Source: an uncultured Clostridia bacterium
GTDB taxonomy: Bacteria > Bacillota > Clostridia > Oscillospirales > Ruminococcaceae
Assembly (NCBI GenBank): GCA_947624425.1
Contig: CANQKG010000036.1
Span: 1-10,059 of the forward strand
Direction: 5' to 3'
Length of the DNA stretch: 10,059 nucleotides
Shown: one piece after another, positions 1-5,794 of the stretch
Numbering within the stretch: the stretch's first letter is position 1
How the letters are laid out: every line of letters begins with the position of its first letter
Notes under the pieces: generated by a model
What the model saw: the letters and a program-made list of their open reading frames with translations, nothing else
Databases searched by the model: none
Told to the model about the DNA's origin: nothing
Program-made: the position numbers and the translations under genes

Positions 1-104
1 GCGCCCTAAAAGACGATACCATACAGGGAATTTCTTTTCTGAAAGCAAATGGGTCATATCAATTGACATCGCAGAAGTACACTCGGCTTTTTCGCCTGAT
101 CTAC
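1..104. other. Left edge, no assignable gene
   Basis: This AT-richer stretch precedes the SRP RNA promoter. Several short frames stay open: one on the plus strand runs from the left edge to about 148, and one on the minus strand starts at ATG 69 and leaves the window. None has a convincing ribosome binding site or a recognisable product. A lone TTGACA at 63-68 has no -10 box at usable spacing. The third plus-strand codon from the edge (7-9) is a TAA, which could end an upstream gene, but two codons are too few to judge. Confidence 0.4.
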
Positions 105-133
105 TTGAATTTCGGATTAAGGTGTGGTATAAT
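105..133 (+). promoter_or_regulatory. Sigma-A promoter for SRP RNA (and probably dnaX operon)
   Basis: The -35 box is TTGAAT (105-110), followed by a 17-bp spacer and a perfect TATAAT -10 box (128-133). A TG one base upstream of the -10 (125-126) makes it an extended -10 promoter. The predicted start is near 140, just before the SRP RNA. No terminator is visible between that RNA and dnaX, so the promoter may also feed the dnaX operon. Confidence 0.85.
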
Positions 134-170
134 CGTTTGGAACGATGACCATTTTCACAGCCGCGAAAGC

Positions 171-307
171 GTGTGCTGCGATGTGCGAATTTATGGGCTC
201 TGTGCAATAATGCACCGTGAACCATGTCAGGCGGGGAACCGAGCAGCATTAAGCGGTTGTCCTTATGTGCCGCAGATCAACCTGTATGTTCGCACATCAC
301 AGTACAT
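171..307 (+). ncRNA. Signal recognition particle RNA, short (4.5S-like) type
   Basis: This is the RNA scaffold of the bacterial signal recognition particle. It binds Ffh and targets nascent membrane and secreted proteins to the membrane. The helix 8 core is clear: GTCAGG (226-231, symmetric-loop 5' strand), CGG stem, GGAA tetraloop (235-238), CCG stem, then AGCAGC (242-247). The flanking GAACCATG and ATGTGCCGCAG match the Bacillus scRNA as I remember it. The ends pair: 176-189 is complementary to 289-302 except for one C/A mismatch, and pairing continues weakly to 171/307. No Alu-like domain is visible in the 30 nt between the promoter and this helix, so it looks like the short form. The exact ends are inferred from pairing. 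Its position just upstream of dnaX is the usual Firmicutes arrangement. Confidence 0.9.
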
Positions 308-342
308 TCTTTCGCATTTCTTTACCGAAAGGGGGTTTTCTC

Positions 343-1881
343 TTGTATCTTGCACTCTACCGCAAATGGCGGCCGAAGCGGTTTGCCGATTTAATCTCGC
401 AGCCGCATATCACCGTCACGCTGCAAAACGAGGTGCGGCAGAACCGGATCGCGCACGCCTATCTTTTCACCGGCTCGCGCGGCACGGGGAAAACCTCCAT
501 GTCCCATATCTTTGCCAAGGCGATCAACTGCCTCCACCCGATCGACGGCGAACCCTGCCTGTCCTGTGAGATCTGCCGCGGCCTGGAGGACGGCAGTATT
601 CTGGACGTGGTGGAGATCGACGCCGCGTCCAACAGCGGTGTGGACAATATCCGCGATCTGCGCGAGGCGGCGAATTTCATGCCTTCCCGCTGCCGGTACC
701 GGGTGTATATCATCGACGAGGCGCATATGCTCTCGACCGGCGCGGAAAACGCGCTGCTCAAGATCATGGAGGAACCGCCCGCTCATGTGGTCTTTATCCT
801 TGCGACCACCGAAGTGCATAAGGTGCTTCCCACCATCCGTTCCCGCTGTCAGCGGTTCGATTTCCACCGGATCCGTACCGAGGATATGATGGCGCGGCTT
901 TTGATGATCGCCCGGGAAGAAGGGCTTTCGCTGACCGGCGACGCGGCGCAGCTTTTGGCGCGTATCGCCGACGGCGGTATGAGAGACGCGCTCTCTCTGC
1001 TGGATCAGTGCGCTTCCTTTTCCCAAACGATCGATCTCAAAACGGTCAGTACCGCCGCGGGCATTGCCGGTCGGGACGATCTGTTTGCCGTTTCGGAGGC
1101 GATCACGGCGAAAAAGCCGGAGGACGCGCTGAAAATCATTCAGGAGCTGCACGACCGTTCGCGTGATCTCGAACGGTTTTGTGAGGAGCTTTTGGATCAC
1201 TACCGCAATCTGATGCTGATGAAAACGCTCGATCACCCGGAGGACATGGTGATCTGCCTGCCGGAGGAGCTGGAGCGGCTGGGCGCGCTGGCAAAACGCT
1301 GTCCGCTTTCCGAGATCCTCTATTGCATGACGGTGCTGCAGGATACCCTTGCTTTACTTCGGCGCACCGCCGGGAAACGGGTGGCAATGGAGCTTTGCAT
1401 GATCCGGCTTTGCACGCCGTCCCTCTCGGAGGATCCGACTGCGATTTTAAGCCGGCTGGATGCGCTGGAGGCGGCGCTGCGCGCAGGCGCGGCGGTTCCC
1501 GTTACCGCCTCGCCGCCCGAGCCGGAGGGATCTCCCTCTTTCGGGAAGATGACCGAGTGGCCGGAGGTGCTGGAGAGGATCCGGAAAAAGGACGCGCTGC
1601 TCTATGCGCTTTTGTCCGATTCGTCGGCCTATCTGAGGGGAGACACCCTGCTGATCGATTCGCCCAACCATATGCTCCGGCAGATGATTCGGCAAAACGG
1701 GTACAGCAAAACGATACGGGAAGCCTTGGCGGAGCAGACCGGGCAGACATACCGGCTTGCGCTGCGCGGAAATAAGGCCGAACCGAAGGAATCCGAATTA
1801 TTGCAGACCATTTTACGGCAGGCTAAAGCGGCGGGCGTTCCGGACGAGCCGTCCGCCGGCACACCGACAGAAGAAAGGTAG
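343..1881 (+). CDS. dnaX: DNA polymerase III subunit tau/gamma (clamp loader ATPase)
   Basis: This is the ATPase core of the clamp loader, which places the beta sliding clamp on primed DNA and couples it to the replicative polymerase. From the TTG start the protein has 512 residues and begins MYLALYRKWRPKRF, the typical family N-terminus. Visible motifs are Walker A GSRGTGKTS (44-52), four zinc-binding cysteines (C63, C72, C75, C78), Walker B with DEAH (125-128), sensor 1 ILATTEVHKV (152-161) and the SRC arginine-finger motif (R168). The TTG at 343 is chosen because AAAGGGGG (328-335) lies at proper spacing. The in-frame ATG at 265 lies inside the SRP RNA. The protein is somewhat shorter than the Bacillus protein, with a modest, variable tail after residue 360. 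No E. coli-like frameshift site with a prompt -1 stop is seen, so one product is expected. It heads the ebfC-recR-smpB gene train. Confidence 0.96.
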   Translation: MYLALYRKWRPKRFADLISQPHITVTLQNEVRQNRIAHAYLFTGSRGTGKTSMSHIFAKAINCLHPIDGEPCLSCEICRGLEDGSILDVVEIDAASNSGVDNIRDLREAANFMPSRCRYRVYIIDEAHMLSTGAENALLKIMEEPPAHVVFILATTEVHKVLPTIRSRCQRFDFHRIRTEDMMARLLMIAREEGLSLTGDAAQLLARIADGGMRDALSLLDQCASFSQTIDLKTVSTAAGIAGRDDLFAVSEAITAKKPEDALKIIQELHDRSRDLERFCEELLDHYRNLMLMKTLDHPEDMVICLPEELERLGALAKRCPLSEILYCMTVLQDTLALLRRTAGKRVAMELCMIRLCTPSLSEDPTAILSRLDALEAALRAGAAVPVTASPPEPEGSPSFGKMTEWPEVLERIRKKDALLYALLSDSSAYLRGDTLLIDSPNHMLRQMIRQNGYSKTIREALAEQTGQTYRLALRGNKAEPKESELLQTILRQAKAAGVPDEPSAGTPTEER

Positions 1882-1890
1882 GAAGCAGTT

Positions 1891-2238
1891 ATGAAAGCAA
1901 GATTGCCGCAGGGCTACGGGAAAGGCTCCAACAATTTTAACGATATGCTGAAAAAAGCGCAGAAGATGCAGGAGGATATGAAGCTTGCCCAGGAGGAGCT
2001 GGAGCAAAAGGAGTTTACTGCCGCTTCGGGCGGCGGCGTGGTGACCGCCACCGTCAGCGGGAAAAAGGAGATTATAAGCCTCACCATCAAGCCGGAGGCG
2101 GTCGATCCCGACGATGTGGAGATGCTGCAGGATCTGGTGATCTCGGCAGTCAATGAAGCGCTCCGTCAGGTGGAGGACACTTCCAACAGCGAGATGGAGA
2201 AGATCACCGGCGGGCTGAATCTGCCCGGGTTGCTGTGA
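1891..2238 (+). CDS. YbaB/EbfC family nucleoid-associated protein
   Basis: This small DNA-binding dimer is thought to act as a nucleoid-associated protein. It is classically encoded between dnaX and recR (YaaK in Bacillus, YbaB/EbfC elsewhere). The 115-residue product shows the family pattern: a long N-terminal helix beginning around NDMLKKAQKMQEDM, a beta-hairpin core with GGGVVTATVSGKKEI, the stretch SLTIKPEAVDP, and a C-terminal helix ending in a glycine/leucine-rich tail GGLNLPGLL. The start at ATG 1891 is supported by AGGTAGGAAG directly upstream. The gene lies 9 bp after dnaX and its stop overlaps the recR start. The family is confidently recognised. The precise role in this organism is not known from sequence. 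Confidence 0.94.
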   Translation: MKARLPQGYGKGSNNFNDMLKKAQKMQEDMKLAQEELEQKEFTAASGGGVVTATVSGKKEIISLTIKPEAVDPDDVEMLQDLVISAVNEALRQVEDTSNSEMEKITGGLNLPGLL

Positions 2239-2837
2239 TGACCGGTATACCGCTTCCGCTGCTGCGGCTCAGCGAACAGTTTGCCGCCCTGCCCGGGATC
2301 GGGATGAAAACGGCGCAGCGGCTTGCCTACCATGTGCTGACCATGAATGAGGAGCAGGTGGAGGCTTTTCGGGAAGCGCTTTTGGACGCGCACCAAAATA
2401 TCCATAACTGCAAGGTCTGTCAGGCGTTTTCCGAAACGGAGCTTTGTGAGATCTGCGCCGATGAGGAACGGGATCACAGCACGATCTGCGTGGTGGAAAG
2501 CCCCAAGGATATTGCCGCCTTTGAGCGGATGGGGGAGTACCACGGGGTTTATCATGTGCTGCATGGGCTGATCTCTCCAATGAACGGGATCGGTCCCGAT
2601 CAGCTTTATATCAAGGAGCTGCTTGCCCGCCTGCAGCAGGGCGGTGTGGAGGAGGTCATCATGTGTACCAATCCCACCGTGGAGGGGGAGGCGACTGCCA
2701 TTTACCTTTCCCGCCTGCTCAAACCCCTCGGCGTAACGGTGACACGGCTTGCCTACGGTGTGCCGGTCGGCAGCGATTTGGAGTATGCCGACGACGTCAC
2801 GCTGGGGAAGGCGCTTCAGAACCGGAACGAAATTTGA
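2238..2837 (+). CDS. recR: Recombination mediator protein RecR
   Basis: RecR works with RecO (and RecF) to load RecA onto SSB-coated gapped DNA during recombinational repair. The 199-residue protein has the standard order: an N-terminal helix-hairpin-helix LPGIGMKTAQRLA (18-30), a four-cysteine zinc finger (C58, C61, C70, C73), and a TOPRIM domain with VVESPKD (85-91) and TNPTVEGEATA (144-154). A C-terminal Walker-B-like segment around LAYGVPVGSDLEYAD (171-185) follows. Length is normal. ATG 2238 overlaps the ebfC stop as TGATG, and no clear Shine-Dalgarno precedes it, so expression probably depends on translational coupling to ebfC. A GTG at 2235 would add one residue and cannot be excluded. 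Confidence 0.96.
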   Translation: MTGIPLPLLRLSEQFAALPGIGMKTAQRLAYHVLTMNEEQVEAFREALLDAHQNIHNCKVCQAFSETELCEICADEERDHSTICVVESPKDIAAFERMGEYHGVYHVLHGLISPMNGIGPDQLYIKELLARLQQGGVEEVIMCTNPTVEGEATAIYLSRLLKPLGVTVTRLAYGVPVGSDLEYADDVTLGKALQNRNEI

Positions 2838-2846
2838 GGTGTACCG

Positions 2847-3302
2847 ATGGAAGGAAAGACCATCACGGTCAACCGCAAGGCGCGGCATGATTATTTTGTG
2901 GAGGAGACCTATGAGGCAGGCATTTCGCTTTGCGGCACCGAGGTCAAATCCCTTCGCGCCGGCAGTGTTAATTTGAAAGACAGCTGGTGCCAGATTCAAA
3001 ACGGCGAATTGTTTGTACTGCAAATGCACATCAGCCCTTATGAAAAGGGGAATATTTTTAACCGCGATCCAATGCGGCCGAGAAAGCTTTTGATGCACAA
3101 GCGGGAGATCAATAAACTGCTGGGGCTGGTTCAGCAGGACAGCTATACGCTGGTGCCGCTCTCCCTCTATTTTAAGGGGGATCGGGTGAAGCTGCAGCTT
3201 GGGCTTTGCCGCGGCAAAAAGCTGTATGATAAACGGGCGGACGCCGCACGGCGGGACGCTGCGCGGGAAATAGACCGTGCGATCAAGTCGCAAAACAGAT
3301 AA
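2847..3302 (+). CDS. smpB: SsrA-binding protein SmpB
   Basis: SmpB binds tmRNA and delivers it to stalled ribosomes for trans-translation, placing its C-terminal tail in the empty decoding channel. The 151-residue product has the family signatures: NRKARHDYFVEE near the N-terminus, GTEVKSLRAG (30-39), a basic segment NRDPMRPRKLLMHKREI (72-88), GKKLYDKRA (123-131) and a charged helical tail. The start at ATG 2847 has GAGGT (2836-2840) six bases upstream. The gene begins 9 bp after recR and probably belongs to the same transcript. The partner RNA gene, ssrA, lies about 1.8 kb downstream at 5078-5427, separated by two accessory enzyme genes. Confidence 0.97.
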   Translation: MEGKTITVNRKARHDYFVEETYEAGISLCGTEVKSLRAGSVNLKDSWCQIQNGELFVLQMHISPYEKGNIFNRDPMRPRKLLMHKREINKLLGLVQQDSYTLVPLSLYFKGDRVKLQLGLCRGKKLYDKRADAARRDAAREIDRAIKSQNR

Positions 3303-3316
3303 GGGAGAAAAAGGCA

Positions 3317-4159
3317 ATGCAGTGTCAGGTCATACCGATCACAGGAGAAACGATAGACCCGTTCGGCGGCGGCAAAGTCACCTTGAACGCTCGGTTGGAG
3401 CTTTATCTTTCCGACTGTTTTCCTCTGCCAAACGGGACGCGCCGCTTGGTGCTGATTTGTCCGGGCGGCGGATACACCATGGTCTCCCCTCGCTGTGGGG
3501 AGCCGATTGCACTGGCGTTTGCAGGAGCGGGCTTTCACGCGGCGGTACTGCGCTATACCGTTGCGCCGGACGGTTACTTTCCGGCGCAGCTTCTGGAGCT
3601 GGCGCACGCCGTGGCGGTTATCCGCACCCACGCGGCAGAATGGCGGTGCGATCCGGACGGTATCATTCTCTGCGGATTTTCGGCCGGCGGACACCTTGCG
3701 GCGTCCTATGCCACTCTTTGGACACAATCGTTTCTCTGTGAACAGAAAGGTCTGTCGCGGCAGCTGATTCGTCCCAATGGGGTGATCCTCGGTTATCCGG
3801 TGATCTCCTCCGGACAGTATGCCCATCGACCCTCCTTTGACAACCTGCTGGGCGATCGCCGTGAGGACGCCGCGCTGCTGGAGCTCCTTTCGGCTCAACG
3901 GCAGGTCAAAGCGGATACGCCGCCCATGTTCCTCTGGCATACCGTGGAGGACCAGGTGGTACCGGTTCAGAATTCAATCGAAATGGCGGCGGCATTGGCG
4001 GAGCATCATATTTCGTTTGAACTGCATATTTTCCCGCGGGGCGGACACGGATTGGCGCTTTGTGACGAGCGCACTGCCGTAGGTCCCGGCAGCTTGCAGC
4101 CGGAGGCAGCCGCTTGGCTGGATCTGGCAATTCGCTGGGCAAAGGAACTGGGACAATGA
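3317..4159 (+). CDS. Alpha/beta-hydrolase, acetyl-esterase-like (BD-FAE / acetylxylan esterase type)
   Basis: This is a cytoplasmic serine hydrolase of 280 residues resembling small esterases that remove acetyl or acyl groups from carbohydrates. No signal peptide is visible. The oxyanion segment is CPGGGYTMVSPR (49-60, the counterpart of HGGG in related families). The nucleophile elbow is GFSAGG with S122, the likely acid is D212 in TVEDQVVP, and the likely histidine is H244 in RGGHGL. ALRYTVAP-like loops between strands fit the family. AGGGAG precedes ATG 3317, 14 bp after smpB. Its end overlaps the next gene by 4 bp (ATGA), so the two enzymes are probably translationally coupled and may act on the same acylated substrate. 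The substrate cannot be read from sequence, and a peptidase-like or other esterase activity is possible. Confidence 0.85.
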   Translation: MQCQVIPITGETIDPFGGGKVTLNARLELYLSDCFPLPNGTRRLVLICPGGGYTMVSPRCGEPIALAFAGAGFHAAVLRYTVAPDGYFPAQLLELAHAVAVIRTHAAEWRCDPDGIILCGFSAGGHLAASYATLWTQSFLCEQKGLSRQLIRPNGVILGYPVISSGQYAHRPSFDNLLGDRREDAALLELLSAQRQVKADTPPMFLWHTVEDQVVPVQNSIEMAAALAEHHISFELHIFPRGGHGLALCDERTAVGPGSLQPEAAAWLDLAIRWAKELGQ

Positions 4160-5064
4160 GCGAAAGAAAATCTATGCGGGAGTATCTTGCGGCTTTTTTA
4201 ACCGCTTCACAGTATCCCGAAAAAGCGGTAAGCTGCCTGCTTTCCGCTTACGATGCCATAACTTCCTGCCCCGACACACGGTCGGAATGGGAGTCGGCGC
4301 TTGAAGCATATAGGCAGGATCAAAACTGCGATTATAATGCATTGCGGAATACCGCCCGCAGTATTGCTCTGCGGCTTCGGTTTCACCCCTATACGGCGGA
4401 GCTTCTGCTTTTTCTTTGCCTCACCCGCACTCTGCTCGAACGGTACCGTGCCGAGGGTATTCCGGAAGAAATTTTTGCCGATTCGGTCGCCGATCTGCGC
4501 TGGAAGCTGGACGAATGTCTGGAGGTTTACGGTATCTGCGGCGCCTTTGTGGGAGAATGGTTTCCCGGCTTTTTCCGTATGCAGCGGTTTGCCATCGGCA
4601 GATTGCAGTATGAATGGTATCCGTTCGGTCATACTTATGAGAAGAACGGTATCTCACTTAAACCGAACGATCGGGTTTTGTATCTGCACATTCCGCGCAC
4701 CGGCACGCCGCTGGCAGAAAAGGCATGCGATGACTCCATTCGGCGTGCGGCGGAGTTTTTCCGCAGCCGGTACGGGATTGCCGGACCCCTTGCCTTTGTC
4801 TGCGATTCTTGGCTTTTGTATCCGCCAAACCGCACGATCCTGCCGGAGCAGTCGAATATCCGCTGTTTTATGGAGCGGTTTGAGATCATTTCCTCCGGCG
4901 AATATGGGGAGGATCATCCCGACCTCTGGCGGCTGTTTGACCGGCAGTATACCGGCGATCCGAGAACGCTGCCGTATGACAGCTCGCTGCGCCGCGCTTA
5001 TGTGGATCACCTGATGCAAGGCGGAAAAACCGGATACGGCGTAGGGATATTTTTCGTATCATAG
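4156..5064 (+). CDS. Putative acyltransferase (NAT_N / GNAT-like C-terminal domain protein)
   Basis: This 302-residue protein resembles a family often annotated as acyltransferase-domain protein, with a helical N-terminal domain and a GNAT-like C-terminal domain. Assignment is from recalled family character and has not been checked by a search. Residues 1-135 are mostly helical. The central FFRMQRFAIGRLQYEW (139-154) is the most characteristic stretch. Beta-rich segments follow: VLYLHIPRTGTPL (174-186), FVCDSWLLYPP (214-224) and the acidic DHPDLWRLFD (253-262). The start at ATG 4156 overlaps the hydrolase stop and is preceded by AAGGAA (4142-4147). An in-frame ATG at 4114 lies inside the hydrolase gene and is less likely. 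The stop is only 13 nt before ssrA. A hydrolase plus an acyltransferase suggests removal and addition of acyl groups, but the substrate is unknown. Confidence 0.7.
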   Translation: MSERKSMREYLAAFLTASQYPEKAVSCLLSAYDAITSCPDTRSEWESALEAYRQDQNCDYNALRNTARSIALRLRFHPYTAELLLFLCLTRTLLERYRAEGIPEEIFADSVADLRWKLDECLEVYGICGAFVGEWFPGFFRMQRFAIGRLQYEWYPFGHTYEKNGISLKPNDRVLYLHIPRTGTPLAEKACDDSIRRAAEFFRSRYGIAGPLAFVCDSWLLYPPNRTILPEQSNIRCFMERFEIISSGEYGEDHPDLWRLFDRQYTGDPRTLPYDSSLRRAYVDHLMQGGKTGYGVGIFFVS

Positions 5065-5077
5065 GGAGGAATAATAT

Positions 5078-5427
5078 GGGGGCGTAAAGGTTTCGACGGG
5101 GATTTTGAAACCGAGTAAGCGGGTAGAGTGGGCGAAAACTCTTAAATCGTCGCACTTAAAAATAAACGCTAACGATAATTTAGCATACGCTGCTTAAACT
5201 GACGGCAGCCGTTCTCTGCCGGAGAACCACGAACGGCAGCAGAGCGTGACTTTAGTGGTGAACGCCGCAGAACGGCAGCCCCGCCGCCTGCGGTGTATCA
5301 GGGGCTACCGATGACCGCAGCCTGTTTGTCGGCGGCGGACAGAGGGAATACCAAAGATAAACTACACCCGTAGAAAGCTCGGCGGACAGATTTTCGGACG
5401 CGGGTTCGATTCCCGCCGCCTCCACCA
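5078..5427 (+). ncRNA. ssrA: Transfer-messenger RNA (tmRNA)
   Basis: tmRNA acts first as an alanyl-tRNA mimic and then as a short mRNA that tags stalled nascent peptides for proteolysis. The acceptor stem pairs GGGGGCG (5078-5084) with CGCCTCC (5417-5423, one G-U), followed by A and an encoded CCA (5425-5427). The T arm is a 5-bp stem around TTCGATT (5400-5416). The conserved 5' sequence GTAAAGGTTTCGACGGGG is present and the mRNA-like region encodes ANDNLAYAA. Total length of 350 nt is normal. It begins 13 nt after the acyltransferase stop, and no good promoter is visible immediately upstream, so it may be processed from the smpB transcript or use a promoter inside the preceding gene. A strong terminator follows. 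Confidence 0.97.
5168..5197 (+). CDS. tmRNA proteolysis-tag reading frame (ANDNLAYAA)
   Basis: The resume codon GCT at 5168 opens a nine-codon frame reading A-N-D-N-L-A-Y-A-A and ending in TAA at 5195-5197. The Ala-Asn-Asp start and the Ala-Ala end are typical of bacterial SsrA tags recognised by ClpXP-type proteases. The penultimate hydrophobic position is Tyr rather than the more common Leu. It has no initiation codon because translation is transferred here by tmRNA. Confidence 0.9.
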   Translation, partial: ANDNLAYAA

Positions 5428-5428
5428 C

Positions 5429-5469
5429 GTCGTCGCGGACTATGTATCGTTCGCGACGACTTTTCTTTT
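5429..5469 (+). terminator. Intrinsic terminator of ssrA
   Basis: A 9-bp perfect GC-rich stem pairs GTCGTCGCG (5429-5437) with CGCGACGAC (5452-5460). A 14-nt loop separates the arms and a U-rich tract TTTTCTTTT (5461-5469) follows. It starts 2 nt after the tmRNA CCA. Confidence 0.92.
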
Positions 5470-5477
5470 GAAAAGTC
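5458..5477. repeat. Second hairpin overlapping the ssrA terminator tail
   Basis: GACTTTTC (5458-5465) and GAAAAGTC (5470-5477) form an 8-bp perfect inverted repeat with a TTTT loop. It shares 3 bases with the terminator stem and contains the terminator's U tract, so the two structures compete in RNA. Whether this has a function is unknown. Confidence 0.6.
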
Positions 5478-5507
5478 ATCTCTCACTCACGCCGTCGCTC
5501 CTCCTTT

Positions 5508-5588
5508 CCGCAAAAAGTCACGCTCGGCTCGCCTGCTCGGTTGTAAACGCCCTCGCAGCGGCTCGCTGTCGCTGCCGACTTTTTGCGG
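5508..5588. repeat. 81-bp element with 12-bp terminal inverted repeats
   Basis: CCGCAAAAAGTC (5508-5519) and its exact complement GACTTTTTGCGG (5577-5588) flank 57 bp. The interior is rich in GCTCGG/GGCTCG motifs and has its own hairpin, GCAGCG (5555-5560) with CGCTGC (5570-5575). No coding capacity is visible. The form resembles a small non-autonomous palindromic repeat (MITE- or REP-like). That identity is inference because only one copy is in view. Confidence 0.6.
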
Positions 5589-5674
5589 TTTTGCCGATTT
5601 TTACTTCTTCATGGCGTCGGCGCAGATTTCACTTATGAAAAGAGCGGGTTTATGGTATCATAATGGTCGCCGCT

Positions 5675-5690
5675 TTTGTCGGCCGACAAA
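5675..5690. promoter_or_regulatory. Candidate operator: 16-bp perfect palindrome
   Basis: TTTGTCGGCCGACAAA is a perfect 16-bp palindrome centred about 37 bp upstream of the -35 box of the DUF4838 gene. Symmetry of this size at this place suits a dimeric regulator. No regulator gene is in the window, so the assignment is inference. Confidence 0.5.
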
Positions 5691-5716
5691 TTGCTTACCG
5701 GCAGGAAGAAGCCGTA

Positions 5717-5745
5717 TTGACAAAATGAGGATATTTGTTTACAAT
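5717..5745 (+). promoter_or_regulatory. Sigma-A promoter of the DUF4838 gene
   Basis: TTGACA (5717-5722), a 17-bp spacer and TACAAT (5740-5745) form a near-consensus promoter. The expected transcription start is near 5752, leaving a leader of roughly 43 nt. This rules out upstream in-frame starts such as TTG 5735 for the gene. Confidence 0.85.
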
Positions 5746-5794
5746 AAAACTGTATGTGGTTTGCGGACACACAATTCGGTTTGGAGGCAGTTTT

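Larger units (their letters stand above)
5470..5716. other. Intergenic region between ssrA and the DUF4838 gene
   Basis: No protein gene is supported here. A 69-codon plus-strand frame from 5611 has no ribosome binding site and runs through the downstream promoter. The stretch holds an 81-bp inverted-repeat element (5508-5588), a short dyad TTATG-GTAT-CATAA (5650-5663) and a 16-bp perfect palindrome (5675-5690), each described separately. Confidence 0.7.

Noticed and set aside
1..69. Minus-strand start of a gene leaving the left edge
   Set aside because: The 23 codons look plausible, but there is no Shine-Dalgarno and no family match, so it cannot be supported.
63..569. 168-codon plus-strand frame over the SRP RNA
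   Set aside because: It crosses the promoter, the SRP RNA and the dnaX start in another frame, with no family signal.
391..1236. 281-codon minus-strand frame
   Set aside because: It lies antisense to dnaX, lacks a ribosome binding site and has no recognisable domain. High GC keeps shadow frames open.
1570..1600. Programmed -1 frameshift in dnaX at GAAAAAG
   Set aside because: The slippery heptamer is imperfect, and the -1 frame stays open to 1775 instead of stopping soon after, unlike the E. coli gamma-forming site.
2166..3317. 383-codon minus-strand frame
   Set aside because: It is antisense to recR and smpB, both unmistakable genes, and crosses their boundaries.
5252..5486. Minus-strand frames with AGIEPASE-like and GGNRTRVR-like peptides
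   Set aside because: These are antisense readings of the tmRNA T arm and CCA end, a known source of spurious protein annotations.
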